This document shows, one piece after another, positions 35,519-47,764 of a DNA stretch of 64,000 nt. Origin of the DNA: Typhlomys cinereus. Taxonomy: Eukaryota; Chordata; Mammalia; Rodentia; Platacanthomyidae. The position numbers were made by a program, and so were the translations under genes. The stretch spans positions 2,660,015 through 2,724,014 of the forward strand of contig JALPQD010000304.1 in assembly GCA_023101885.1 (NCBI GenBank). The letters run 5' to 3'. Positions within the stretch are counted from its first letter, which is position 1, and each line of letters starts with the position of its first letter. The notes beneath the pieces are model-generated. The model searched no databases and had not been told where the DNA came from. It saw nothing but the letters and a program-made list of their open reading frames with translations.

Positions 35519-36779
35519 CATGAACAAAAAATTGAGAAAGGTAGTAAACACAGAAAGGAGGAGAAAGGCAAATAATGTAAATGGTTTGGAAATCCCAGGG
35601 AAAAAAAGCTTATTTAGCTTTAGTTCCCAAATTAACTGTGGAATGGCTATTATAAAAAGATCAGACTCTCCTCAGAAAGCAGCTCTGATATCTTGCTCTG
35701 AGTGTGACTCAAGATAGTCCTGAAAAGCAAGAGGCATTGTGCCTCATATGGTACATGGCCTGAGGGCATGAGCGCAATGCTGCTTGCCTGGGTCTCTCTC
35801 ACCACTCTTCATGGCCACTGCCCACTGCTCCACCCCACAATCCGTATTTCTCAGAGTGATATTACTTAGCACACAGTTGTAATTCATCAATAAAAATGTC
35901 ACTTTGAAAAGAAGCAATTTTCTTTCTTTTTTCAAAGGGGGCACAAAACCACTCCCAAGGTCACCGAAAAAATTTCCTCCACATAGAAAGAAATGGCTCA
36001 TCCAAAAAGATTTAAATGTACAATTTGAATGACTGCAGACTCTTTCCATTGGCAGCTGATTAAAAACGTCTTCCCCCAGCATCCAAGATTTAGAAATTAA
36101 TCAGGTCTATTATTTCCAAGGTCATTTTTTTCCATTTTGCTTTATCTTCCTTTAATTGGAGGAGTGATAAATGGAAAGGTAGAGTAAATGAAGATGAGAG
36201 AATATAAAGAAGTTTAAAAAAAGATTCAAAAGAAGGCATTATGTCTGATAACGATGAATGTTTTAAGAAACTCAAGAGTCCTTAATAACTTTGTCTATTA
36301 GGCTTAAATGGAGGTGCCCTGACAAACCTGTGTGTCATCACTGTATGCAGTCCCTTCATCTTAGCCTTGGAACGCCACATGGCATGGAAAATGGGCTGGG
36401 ATTTTGTATATTATAGCTAAGTTAGAGCTGAAGTTTTTGATCAGTAACTTGACAACAAAATAAATCAATGTTCAGGTCAAATAGTGCCTTCAAAAATATT
36501 TGAGAATATTTCTAAATTTGATTTTTCTGAAAAAACAACTTTAGCAAACAGAACCTAATTGAAAGTATGTAAGCAGTGAACTATATATAAATATAAAACA
36601 TTGTAGATTTTGGTATAGTCAGGGAAGTTAATACTCATCTAAAAGAAACCCATTAAAGTTTACTTATTTTTATTATACTTACCCAAAATTTCTTACTTTG
36701 TAAAAATGAACTAAAGAATTTAACTAAAAAATAAAAGGTATAGGAACACATCTACATAATCAATTATCTCCTCCAAGCA
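35519..36779. other. Unannotated, relatively complex unique DNA
   Basis: No repeat is recognised. 35740-36290 is less monotonous than the AT-rich surroundings, with TAATTGG-, ATTAATCA- and CTGATTAAAA-type homeodomain-like words. Its 112-residue minus frame (35744-36082) resembles no family I know. It could be conserved noncoding DNA. Confidence 0.3.
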
Positions 36780-37180
36780 CTTTCTGTTCTCTGCCTTTAG
36801 TCACGTGTGCCTTACCTGTCCCCTGGGAATGAGGAAGAGCTGCAGAAAATTGAAAAAGGACACCACTACTACAGGTCAATGATTCCAACGTGTACTAAGA
36901 ATAAAAAACAGGAAAGTTTGAGTATAATGGAAATAAGATGTTCTTTGGGAGGCTGTATCATAGGCTGGTCTCAGTGCAAAGCAAGAGCAGGGCAAGATGC
37001 CTTTCAGACCCCGTCAGCCATCATTACGCTGGTATGCAAACAGAGTTAGAATCAGGAACGAATGAGGAGCTGACAGAAATGCTTTGTGTTTCTGACAGGG
37101 GCAGTCCCTGAATGGAGCAGTTAATGCTCATTACAGGCAAGGTGAAATCATTGACTAATGTTTAAGATTGGCATTTTTCA
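36780..37180. other. Candidate conserved noncoding segment
   Basis: Balanced base composition, no repeat signature, and an 80-residue plus frame (36807-37049) without known domains. The look is that of unique, possibly constrained DNA: gtatgcaaacagag resembles an octamer/POU site, and there are several TTAATG and TCATTA words. No direct evidence of function. Confidence 0.25.
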
Positions 37181-37784
37181 TCCTCATTCTAATGCCTGTT
37201 GGAATTATTTTCTTCTGATCTTTTCTGGATATCTCAAGAAAATAAATTATTTTTATGGTATCTATGAGTTGTAAGAATGCATTCAATTACATTTGAAGCA
37301 TTTATGATAGCCATGATACATGCTAAACTTCAAATGCATTACAAGATTATTGGTGACCCTTTCTATCAAAAGAGTTTCAAAGCTTTCAAATGACAGTGTT
37401 CTAAAATAAGTCAGTGACTGCTTGACACAGAACAAATGGAGTTTTTCACTCACTGTTTTTTTCCTTTGAAGGTCACTTTACTTTCAAGTTCTTCCTATCC
37501 CTTCCTTTCAAACAGCATTTGACTATAAGGAGTACCAAGAGCTAAAAAATAAACCTAATTAGCAAAGTTCATTTAGTATTTTGGCTGATTTTGTTTTATT
37601 AACCAACCTGAAGAAGTATCTTATGGAGACTATGTCAATTCATGATTAGTATTCAAAGAAATGTCTGTTTAAAGAAAGAACTACCATACTTTAGTTAGCA
37701 GTTATAGGTTATTATCAAGTGCATGTTCTGTGTCTCTCTCACACATTTGAACACATGCACACATGCTCACAGCAGAACTTCATT
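37181..37784. other. Unannotated unique DNA
   Basis: No gene or repeat is recognised, apart from a short CACA-rich stretch at about 37740-37770. Confidence 0.4.
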
Positions 37785-38065
37785 GCACCAATCAGGTAAT
37801 TGAAATAAACAAGCTAGAAGGAGAAAGTGTTTATTTGGGGACACATTTTCAAAGGTCCAAGCCTAAAGTCACGTGTTCTGGTGCCTTGAGGTCTATGGTA
37901 GGTAGCATGTTATGGTGTGAGCATATGGTGGAGGAATCTGATCACCTCCTAGATATGAAGCAAAGTGAGGGTGAGTGTGAGGGTCCCAATTTTCTCCTCC
38001 AGGACACACCCCAGTGGCAAAGTTCCTCCAATCTCATGCCCCCCTCCCTGGCCTAAAAATTCTAC
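37785..38065 (-). repeat. LTR-like repeat, minus strand (tentative)
   Basis: The plus strand reads gaaataaacaagctagaagg, gtgtttatttggggacacat, caccccagtggcaaagttcc and tcctccaatctcatgccccc. That looks like the reverse of a rodent MaLR-type LTR 3' region, whose poly(A) signal would be on the minus strand. The 97-residue plus frame here is incidental. Confidence 0.35.
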
Positions 38066-38074
38066 CACTTCTGT

Positions 38075-38430
38075 CATAGTTATTCTTTCTGCTGCCATGA
38101 GACAACTTTTACACAAAACCTAAGGGGAAAATGGAGATTTATTTGGCTTACAGTTTCAAAGGGGATATAGAATATTAAGGCAGAAAAGATGTGGCAGGTG
38201 ACAGAAACTGGAGGAGATTGCATCATGGAGACAGAGTAAGAAAGAACAAAAACGCCAAGAGAAAGCAGAAAGTCACTAAATCACAAGGTTAGCTCCTTGG
38301 AGCATTTCTTCCTCCAGCAAGGCTCCACCTCTTAAAGGTGCCATGATCTTCCTAAACATTAACACCACCTCAAGAGTCAAACACATGAGCCTGTGAGGGA
38401 CATGTCATATTCAAAACATGAAAATCTCTC
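38075..38430 (-). repeat. LTR-like repeat, minus strand
   Basis: The order ctgctgccatgagacaactt, ggagatttatttggcttaca, gtttcaaaggggatatagaa, tcctccagcaaggctccacc, cctcaagagtcaaacacatg and agcctgtgagggacatgtca corresponds to the antisense of a common rodent LTR-type repeat. No coding sequence. Family name not certain. Confidence 0.5.
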
Positions 38431-40857
38431 AATGGCTGATGAGCTGTTAACCAAGTCTTCAGCATGTGGCCTTTAGAGAAACTCCAATTTCAAATGAAAC
38501 ACTCAATAATTTAATATGTCTTTTCTTAAGTCTATATCAGCATGGATTCATCTCTCTGTCCTCTGAAGTCTGAGCCCTGGGATTAAAAACTGACAATGGG
38601 ATGTTCAACATTTTCACATAGGTTCTATTGATGTGAACGCATGTTCTTGTGCTTGGGTAGCAGGCAGTGTAACAATTAAGTCCTCTCCTCAGCCTCCTTG
38701 CAGCCATTTTTATTAGGATTCATATACATATCATTGATAAAATTTTTAAATAGATCCATTTAGTCCTGAGTTCTGTGGCTTTCATTGTCCATTGAATGTA
38801 ACATGTGATTTTAAGGACCAAAAAGGCATTAAAGAAGGACCACATATATGCTATAAGTTGGGTCACATATTTGCTCTTTATTGTTTAAAAATGTAAAAAA
38901 TGTGATTTCTTTTTTTTGTAAGTGTACATAGCCTTTCCTGAAGTTTTCATACTCTAAGTAACATACAAAATTTTATTCACCTGGAGATATCTCTTTTTTG
39001 TGCAAGGAAAAGCTGTTTGACTTTTCCTTCCACATGTCCAAACAGAAAATAAACTGAATCTTCTCTTTCTTGCCATCTGTGTGTTCAACCTGAGATAGTT
39101 CCATCTTACTACCTATCCCTGTGTCCTTTCTTCTCCTCCTTCTTTTCATATCCTTTACAGTTAAGAGTGCAAGATTTCTGCTCCTGTCTTTTTTCTTGGT
39201 GCTTGGGCATCTTTAGCATAACATTCCTCTTCCAGAGGCAAGCAGACTCACTGCACAGCCAGATTGGTGAGAGACATACACTCTTGGAGCTACGAAAGAA
39301 ACAGTGATTGAGTTTGTGGGTTATCTGTTGACATTCACTAAGGGTAATGGGATAGAGGAAATCCTCTTATCTCTGGAAAAGCCTGGCTTTGAGATTATTT
39401 TCTAGCTTCAGTTGCTGAGCTCATACTCTGTATTTAAAAAGTTAAAACTTGACTTTTTTCTCTTCCATCCCTGAAATGCAATTTTTTAAGCTCCCCAAAG
39501 TCTGTGAACAAGGAAATCACTAGCAAGGAAATGTGAATAATAATAATGTTGATGATAAAATTTTCAGAAAATATTAGTTTTGTCATATGCAATATTGCTT
39601 GGGTTTGGCATTTGTACTGCATTTTATATGAAATAAAAAGTGAATGCTAAATGACATCATAAGTGAAATTTAGTGACATTTGAATACATTGAGGAAAACC
39701 TTTTTTGAGTTCTAAATTCAAATCAGATAATTTTGCTTAATGATTTTTCTTTGTTGGACAGAGCATAGCACTGTCCTTTGCCTTCATCAAATTAAGACCC
39801 AAGTGGAATATGTAGTGGAGAAAAATTAAGGGGTAAGACATATGCCATAAGGAGAAGTCCTGAAACTTCTTTTTTAATGTCATGAACTATGCTGCCAAAC
39901 ACACAAAATGATCCACTTTCTTTTGAGTTCTGAGCAGCAAAAAATAAATTTTATCATTTCCTCATAAGAAATTTGATGAAAATGTCTATCATTCACTGAT
40001 TCCACAGCAACAAGAAACCAGTATCATGCATTAGTTTGAAGGATCATGGAAAACACTGTTAGACTCACACATTCAGCAACCATCCACTCCATGGTCGGCC
40101 CATATGTTTGCTTGGGGATTGCCTGAGCTAAACAACTCTTCACAGGCTCACTCTTTAATTGCTAAGTTGGCATCTGCAACTAACTGCTACAGATTGTTTA
40201 TATGAAAGATGGCTAACATGGGAAGAACAGATCAAGTGAAAAAAGTATGTCCAGTTTCTCCCCAACTCTTGCATTTAATATTTGCCAAAACTACTCAAAT
40301 ATAAGACGACTTATGCTGATACTAACCTATTTTCCTAGAACCAAAATTCTTTAAGTTACCTAAAAAAGGAAAAAAAAATATGCTGTCTGGAAAATTTCTA
40401 AAAAGAAGTAGCTATTACAGCAAAATATGTAGATGATAGCAAAGCATCCGTTTTCCCTGTTCTCATTTTGCTGAAGCCATTATTTAGACCATTGACCAGA
40501 ATCTTGTTTTTTGCTACTTGAATTTAAGCACTTAGTGATATAGAATTATGTATGTCTAATTAAGATTTATCAAATATCAATGGTGACATAACAATTGTCA
40601 TCTTCCCATCAATTGTATTTTGATGTAAATTTTTACCAAAAACAAAAGTTCCATCAGCTTTTTCCAGAATTTTAGCTTTTGCAACATGTCTATATTTTTT
40701 GACAATCTCAGTTAAATTAAATTGATTAATTTTTCATCCTAATACTTTCAGAAAAGAGAATTCTCATAATGACAATAGTGCTGTTTTGAAAATTGAATTG
40801 TACAATATGTTAAACTCATCATTTTCAAATAACTTGTTAGTAGAGGATAGTAGAGTA

Positions 40858-40861
<4 letters not shown>
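38431..40861. other. Unannotated unique DNA
   Basis: About 2.4 kb without a recognised gene or repeat. Composition is mixed and no frame is longer than about 60 residues. Confidence 0.45.

Positions 40862-40903
<42 letters not shown>
40862..40903. repeat. (GT)n microsatellite
   Basis: Uninterrupted GT run of about 20 units. Confidence 0.95.
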
Positions 40904-40904
<1 letters not shown>

Positions 40905-42744
40905 CAAAGATTAAAGTATAGGCATAGGTAGAGCCATTTTATAACAAATATAAAAGTAATGCAAAATATTATTACCTCTCTCCAGTGATTCTTACCTCTA
41001 AACACTTTCAATTTCTAAAAGCTTTTACTTTCATCCACACTATTTTGGTATTACCGTACCACTTCATTTATTTTCATATGTCAGTTGTACAGATCCATAT
41101 CCTTTTGACATAAATATGCATCTGAACCTATCATTCTTTTTCAATCATATAATTAATTATTTCTCAAGTCATAATCAGCACATGCTGTGTACTGAAAATC
41201 AGGTTCTCTCTGCCTCTTTGGGTAAATGACCAATAGACATGCTCTTCAGCACATTAAAGATAAATACATCCAGAGCACAGGCAAAGAGCTCTAGCTAAGG
41301 GAAAGGGAAATGCCCACAAGAAGTAAAAACTCAACTCAGTTTTGAATGAAACAGGTGAAAACTGCTAAGATATAAATTAGGAAATCATTGCACAGTAGGA
41401 TCAGCAGCATGCTGAAATCCTGTTATCCAATGTGCTCAGAATCCTGTAGACTAAACAGAGAAGAATCACAGGAAAAGGTAAATCTATAGCGTAGTTAGAT
41501 ACAGGGTGACAATATTAACAGTATGCCAGGGGCTTAAGAAGATAAATCAATGCAGTTCACTGTGATATTCTTCCAGACACAAACTTCATGCCCCATTCCT
41601 GTCAGTCACCTGTTTTAATTGCCCTTTTAATCTTCCTTTTCCCATAATCCTCATATGACTTTTCCTAAGAATCCATTTAATTTCTTTCCTCTGCTTCTTC
41701 CCCTTCCTCTTCCACTTCTGCAGTCTTCCCTATTCTATTACATTCTATCTACATAATTGATGTATTTGTTCCCATACATTATATGAGTGAGGGCAATGCT
41801 GACTGTTCCAGGCTTTTACAGGCTGGTGAATACTCTACATGGAGACAAAGCACTTTCATTTGGCTTCAAGGTGACCAAGATAGCCAACCAGGCTTTGTGG
41901 TTCAAAGAGAGTGGTGATAACCCTGTGATACTATGAACCGTCTTTTTCTTTTGTTCTTACTTTGCTAGTGTATGGGGAAGAGGAAACAAAGTAATGATAG
42001 ACTTCTTACATCCTTACCCTGAGGAAAGGCTCCCCCATCCATGATCCCATCATCACTACTTTCCAGTCTAGTACATGAGATTTTGATAATTTGTGCAATG
42101 CTTTCCACAGGTTCTTTCACTACATGGGGGAGCCCCTGATAAGGGTTTTGTCCTGATCCCCAATCAGTGATATTTCTCAATAACATTATAGGGTGTATGT
42201 ACCATTCTATTCCTGGGTTGATGGAACTTCATGCACATCTGTGATGACCAAATCAGAATTCTCTTTTGTGCATATCCATAGATGAGCCCTGGCAGAGTGT
42301 TTTCCATACCTGTCTGGAACTTTGAGAGAAGTGTTTTAGACCTTTCTACTTGTTCATATCAGCTCTCTCCCAAGACGCTATCTTTTCTCAGGGTAGCACA
42401 GGAAGGGCTGAATGGTCAAGTAGACACACTGAAGTCAAATATTGGCCTTGCTTTCTTTCTGAAGTACTTATACTGCATGAGTGATTTGTGGATCCTTCTG
42501 TGTTCTGTCCTGAACTCTAAAATAAATATGTTGTCATCCACCAGTCTTTCCTAACTCAACTTGGAGGTTACCAGAGAAAATAGACAAGAATTTCTATACA
42601 TTGTCAAAAGTTAATTCAGCACATCCCAGTCCATGAATTACAGTTGAAAAAGACAGAGGAAAAAGGGAAGAGAAAGGCATGCCTAGGATAGAGATACATA
42701 GTCTACATATAACAGAACACTGAATGTGGGTCAGGTGTCCTTCA
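40904..42744. other. Unannotated DNA, possibly old antisense LINE-1 UTR in part
   Basis: No gene is recognised. 41600-41800 is pyrimidine-rich and 41800-42300 recalls decayed antisense rodent LINE-1 3' UTR, but no block is clear enough for a firm call. Frames of 73-90 residues carry no known motif. Confidence 0.3.
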
Positions 42745-42830
42745 AATGTCTTACACATATTACTTCATTTAATCACTCCACAGCACCATAAGGATCGATA
42801 TATTGAGACGACTAACCAAAAATTATAGCC
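42745..42830 (-). repeat. MIR-like fragment (weak)
   Basis: The plus-strand run tattacttcatttaatcact, ccacagcaccataaggatcg resembles the reverse complement of MIR ('TTAACTCATTTAATCCTCACAACAACCCTATGAGG'). It is short and diverged. Confidence 0.4.
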
Positions 42831-42954
42831 TATTGAATAGTGGGTCAAATTTTTTTATTTTTTATTTCTATTTTTGTTTTTGACACAGGTATTCACAAAA
42901 ATTCATGTAGTTAACTGATATTTTCATAAATCTGTACACTATGCCACCACCTTC

Positions 42955-43515
42955 TTCTTTTTTTGTATTTTTTGTAAAATTTGTTTACAAACAGTTGTAT
43001 TTTTTATTTCTGCTCATACAAATGTAATGGGTACCCCGGTCCCCTCCCTCCCTTCACCCCTCCCTGGCCCCCCTTCTTCCCTCTCCCCTTTTCCCCTTCC
43101 TGTCCCCCCTCCATCCCTATCTCCCAGTGTCTCCTGCCCCCCCCCATCCCTGGAGCATCCTTTAATGTGTATATCAAACTTTCCTCTAGGTCCTCCTCTC
43201 TGGTGAGGTGTAAGGACTCAGTGGCATTTCCTAGAACTCTTTCTTGTGTTCCCATTAAGTATAGGAACACTATTGTGGCTGTTAATCCTTAGTGCCTTTA
43301 GTCCATGCTAGACTTTGAAGGGTCAATAATGTGTTGGTCATTGTGCAGGTCATGCAGAGTCCTGTTTTAATTGCTTCAGCCCTAACTTGTTTGGAGTATC
43401 TTGCATATCGTTGATCCTCCCTATCTTTAGGCTCTTACAATCTTACTGCCCTTTCTCCACAAATTTCCCTGAGCTTCAGGATGGGGAGAGATTAGGCTGG
43501 CCTAGTTTCAGGTGC
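42955..43515 (-). repeat. LINE-1 3' end, 5'-truncated
   Basis: A T-rich tail complement, ctgctcatacaaatgtaatg, a C-rich tract at 43036-43150, aggtcctcctctctggtgag, gctcttacaatcttactgcc and cttcaggatggggagagatt show the same 3' UTR family as 32696 and 34798. Compared with 34798 it lacks a short block around 43288. No target duplication was identified. Confidence 0.8.
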
Positions 43516-43862
43516 CAACCACATTCTGCCTGCATCCCTCTCCCGTACCTCCCATCAACTTCTCACTCCCTAAAGCTTTCTCTTAGCTTCTTTCTCTTAT
43601 ACTTCCCTTTACTATTCCTATTTCCAACTTTATGTCCATACTCTATTCTGCTCTTCTATAAGATTCACTTATAGGTATCCAGACATAAGTGGATACCTAT
43701 ATCTGTTCCACATCTGTCTTGCTTCACTGATCATGATGGTCTCTAGGTTCATCCATGTTGCTGCAAATGACAGGATTTCATTGTCTGTCATCACTAAATA
43801 ATATTCTATTTTGCATAAATATATCATATTGCTTTCAAGGATTCATCTGTCAATGAACTTTC
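43516..43862 (-). repeat. Older LINE-1 fragment (ORF2 end / 3' UTR, antisense)
   Basis: The antisense pattern is atcatgatggtctctaggtt, catccatgttgctgcaaatg, acaggatttcattgtctgtc, aataatattctattttgcat, then attcatctgtcaatgaac. A perfect 12-bp inverted repeat (tataggtatcca / tggatacctata, 8-nt loop) sits inside it at 43670-43701. Confidence 0.7.
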
Positions 43863-43865
43863 TTT

Positions 43866-44285
43866 TATGATAAACATGCTCAACATGCTCATATAAGGAA
43901 CTTTCCTCAAAAATAATGAATACTGTATATGAGTTACCTGAAATGAATATCATAATGAATGACAAAGATTGAAAGCATTTAAGATAGTGAAAGGATGTCC
44001 ATTTTCTTCTATATTATGATACTGTAAATCTTGGAAAGCCCATGAACAAACTAAATAAGTAAAGATCATGCAAATAGGAAAGGATGAGCTTAAGGTATCC
44101 ATATGTATTGGTGACATGAGTCTAATGAATCAGCAGAAAGCAGGACACAAAACTCACAAACCATATCCCACAATATGGCTATATGAGTAAAAAAATGTCC
44201 TGAAAAAGAAATTTAAATTTAGGATGCAACCTTATTCACAGCAAGCAATAATAAACATAACCAAGGAACTGAAAATGTCAAAATG
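43866..44285 (+). repeat. Degraded LINE-1 ORF2 (reverse transcriptase region)
   Basis: The sense-strand order is catgctcatataaggaactt tcctcaaaaa, atcataatgaatgacaaaga ttgaaagc, gaaaggatgtccattttctt, gcaaataggaaaggatgagc and aaaaagaaatttaaatttag. It follows the RT-domain stretch of mammalian LINE-1 ORF2 around the catalytic FADD region. Frames are broken by many substitutions and indels. Confidence 0.55.
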
Positions 44286-44823
44286 CTGTGACTTTAACTT
44301 GAATCCTATCTCAAGCAGTCTGACTTGTGACAGTAAGACCAGCTATGACTCTATAAATGATGAAGGGATGTGGTTCATTGATGGAAGACCACCATAGTTG
44401 TAGTAAAGAGACAGATTGAAACATGACACACAGCACAGAGTGATTCAAGTGGATAAGAAGAAAATGCCAATGCAGCCTGCCGCATAATGTCCTGCAAATA
44501 GATGCCTGGGACCAAAACTGAGTTGCAAACTCTACATATGGATAGGATATGAAAATCATTGATAACCTCATAATGGTCTTTTCTATCAAAATTGCACACA
44601 GAATAACAAGCTGTTAATAGAAGGCTTTCACAGATTGAGGGCACTGATGTAAAGCCATTACCATACATCTCATTTACGTTTGTTATGTCATTCTAGCCAC
44701 ACATCAAATAGACACTGAAGACATCGATAAACTGGGAAAGTTAGTCTTGAAAATGTTTGTATTTTCTACACATGATTGACCAATTATTTGGTGGAAATTA
44801 GTAGATCTTGCAGTGTAGCAGGA

Positions 44824-44824
<1 letters not shown>
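44286..44824. other. Unannotated DNA
   Basis: It may continue an old retroelement, but no diagnostic block is seen. Overlapping 92- and 97-residue minus frames at 44311-44668 have no known motif. Confidence 0.35.

Positions 44825-44869
<45 letters not shown>
44825..44869. repeat. (GT)n microsatellite
   Basis: Uninterrupted GT run of about 22 units. Confidence 0.95.
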
Positions 44870-44871
<2 letters not shown>

Positions 44872-44907
44872 CTATATAAAAATGCATCCTTTGTAGATGA
44901 TAAATCA

Positions 44908-45240
44908 GAGCTAAGGAGATAACTTACTGGGTATGAGAAATTGCTCACAAATCTGAGGACTTGAGTTCAAATGCAAACCCTGATGTCAGTGTGCAAGTCA
45001 TTAACCCCAGCACTTGAAGATCAGAGGCAGGAAGCTTATTGGTTGCTAGTCATAATTGTGAGATATTGAGAGATCTAGTCTCAATAGCATGGGGAAAGAG
45101 TGATAGAACAGGATAAGTGGTACCCTTCTTGTGTCTCAAAGTGCATGGAAAGGATAAATTCACACCCACTTGCATCATAAAACATACACACATGTTCTCT
45201 CTCTCTCATACACACACACAGATACATACATAAAATCAAT
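44908..45240 (+). repeat. Composite tRNA-headed SINE (old)
   Basis: The head gagctaaggagataacttac is followed by gaggacttgagttcaaatgc (B-box region), a B1-like middle (taaccccagcacttgaagat, cagaggcaggaagctta), gatctagtctcaatagcatg, and a CACACACAC/ATACATACAT tail. The layout is that of the ~300-bp composite rodent SINE. Confidence 0.6.
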
Positions 45241-45251
45241 TAAAAAATTAG

Positions 45252-45722
45252 TATCCCCCCATCCTCTGTGAATCTCCATGTAAAGTATCTTCATTCTACC
45301 TTTTACTTTCATTGTGTTTTTAAACAAAGTAATATGTTAATAGGTTTCCATACAACTTTATCATACATCTTTAATGTTACTTATCAATCTTTCGTTCCTC
45401 CTCTAACTTCCCCCTTCCTCCTCCTCTCTTAAAACTTTCTCCCTTTGATTTCCTATCTATTGTGATATCAGTTTTGTTCTTATACTTCCCTTCCCCTAAG
45501 GTCCAAGCACTCTTCCTTAAAATAGTCTCTTTCTAATTTCCTGTTAAAAATTTTTCCATGTTAGACACACAGATCCGAAGTTTTGGTGTCAGAATTTACA
45601 TATAAAAAGAACATGAGCTATTAGTCTTTGTAATTCTATATTCCTTCACTCAGTATAATTTTTCTAGTTTCACCCTTTTCCATGCAAATTTTTTAATTTC
45701 ATTTTTCTGATATAGGATGTTG
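45252..45722 (-). repeat. Old LINE-1 3' end (antisense)
   Basis: Pyrimidine-rich ctaacttcccccttcctcct, tttcctatctattgtgatat, gttagacacacagatccgaa, tcactcagtataatttttct and ccatgcaaattttttaattt follow the antisense end of an old rodent LINE-1 3' UTR running into the ORF2 stop region. Confidence 0.55.
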
Positions 45723-45726
45723 CTAC

Positions 45727-46815
45727 TCCTCTTGATTGTACAATAAGACTCTATTGCTTATAGACAACTCGCTTTGGTGACAGGACATGGAAAAGTAAAA
45801 TTGAGAAGGATCTGGAAGATTACTTCTTATTGACTAGCTTTTGTAGTGTAAAAAAGTACTATGCCAAATCAAATTTCATCCATCTATGAATCATCTTGTA
45901 ATCTACAATAAAAATCATAATGGCATAAATGTTATGGAAGTAACTAACCCAAGCCTGGAACTATTATTCATGCCATGAAACTTTCGTTGTTTAGCACACA
46001 GGACCCAGGGAAGAATCTACTACTGTCAATATGCTAAGTGGACATAGTATCAAGCTGCCTTCTAAATATCGATACATCTCCCAGACTTCATCCAACAAGC
46101 TTCTTTTTACATCAAAGAGTAATTGAACAAGAATGGATGACTGGAGTATGCATCCTTATAAGGGACATCGAACCCTTTCTACTCAAGGATCAAGGAACAT
46201 AATAGAAGAGGGAGTGGAAAAAATACAATGAGTTCCCTCAGGTATAAGAAGAGGATCCTATCATCAGCATTATTGGAGGGAATGCAGAGAACCATGGTTG
46301 TACAAAATGCTGAGGAAGTGAAGGTTGAAGATTCAGTCCTTAGAAGTGCATGTACACTATGCTGAAAGGCTCAGTGATCTATGCAGAAGAATTGAGCCAG
46401 AAGACAGGGAAAAATTGTGAGATGCTATCCTCGAAAAGACACAGACATAGGTATCATGAACCCACAGCAGAGACAGTGACATTAAATCCATGGGAGACAT
46501 ACATAGTCAGTGATTTGCTATGAATTGAAGAGGAGCCCATGGGGCTCTACAAAGTACTGATTAACAGTGGGCAACCAATGTGTTCAAGAGTAAGGAACAA
46601 AAATATTCAGCTGTGTGTCCACATAGAAGGCTCAAGGGATCTCAGTCCTAGAAAATAACAGAGTCTAGGTTGAACCTAGTGTACAGAAAACAAAAGGAAA
46701 CAAGTATGGAAGGAAGAATAAAACAAGAGGGGATGGTGGGGAAAAAGGGAGGATAGATGGGAGTAAATGAATTTCTTTGTATGCAAGTTAAAAACTAACT
46801 AAATAAAAAGATTGG
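45727..46815 (+). repeat. LINE-1 3' UTR-like repeat, sense strand
   Basis: tgtaatctacaataaaaatc, ataatggcataaatgttatg, ggaagtaactaacccaag and catgccatgaaactttcgtt, then gaggagcccatggggctcta, recall rodent (Lx-type) LINE-1 3' UTR. It ends in a G-rich stretch (ggggatggtggggaaaaagg) and an aactaaataaaaagattgg tail. No open frame is evident. Confidence 0.45.
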
Positions 46816-47764
46816 AAATCATTTTTAAATTTATGTTAATTCCTAATGAAAAATATTATTTATTTTATTAGTAGAAAAGAGAAATAGAATTATGCAGTCA
46901 CAGTAACCCCAGGAAGATTCTAGAGTGCATATTTTGATTAATTTTTTATTCAACTTACTTTAATCATACTTATTGTAAAAGTTTTGTGACTTGACAGCTA
47001 CTGAAAAAAACAGTAAAATTTGATGCGTTGTTAAAATTTTTCTAAGTGTTCTTGACATTTAATAATGCCAATAAGCTAAAAGTACTGAAGACAGAATTTT
47101 AAATCATACAAGGTTTTGATTGAACTGGGCATTACCAAAAAGGCTTAGAGTTTGGTCTAGAGAATAAATAGTGAGAACATGCATTTTCTTGAATTTTTAA
47201 GGAAGGTAATGTTTCCATAATTCATGAGGGAAAATGCACTATTCGTGTCAATATAATCTGCTCTTAATAACTCCCTGATATCTTTCCCAAACAAAACCAG
47301 TAGGACCAACTGAATCACAGGGTCGCAAAATGCTGCAAAGATGTTTTCAGATGTCTAGCTACTAAGTAATTGAGAAAAGATGCAGAATAAAGCAAGTAAG
47401 AAATAATTTTCTTAATAAATGGTTATTGAAATGAGAAAAAGAATCAAGCACCAAGACAAAGTCAGTGAGTTGAGCTGAGCAAGGCACACCAATCCTACAA
47501 TGGACTTCCCATGGCTTTAAAACTTTTAAGTTAACACACCATTCAAGTAATTGGACAATTCTCTAGTTTTGGACTTCACCTTAGTAATAATAAATATGAA
47601 TGATTTCAGGCCATTTATGTCAGCTTCCAGAGCCCAACAGCAGCATGGCCTATCTTCCTTCTGTCAAGGATCTCCCACTGCATCTCCCACTGGTCCGGGA
47701 ATATCACTCTAAAGGAAGAAGAAGTTATGCATAATTAGTTACATTCATTTTTTAATATTCATAT
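46816..47764. other. Unannotated DNA
   Basis: No gene or clear repeat is recognised up to the duplicated segment. Confidence 0.4.
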
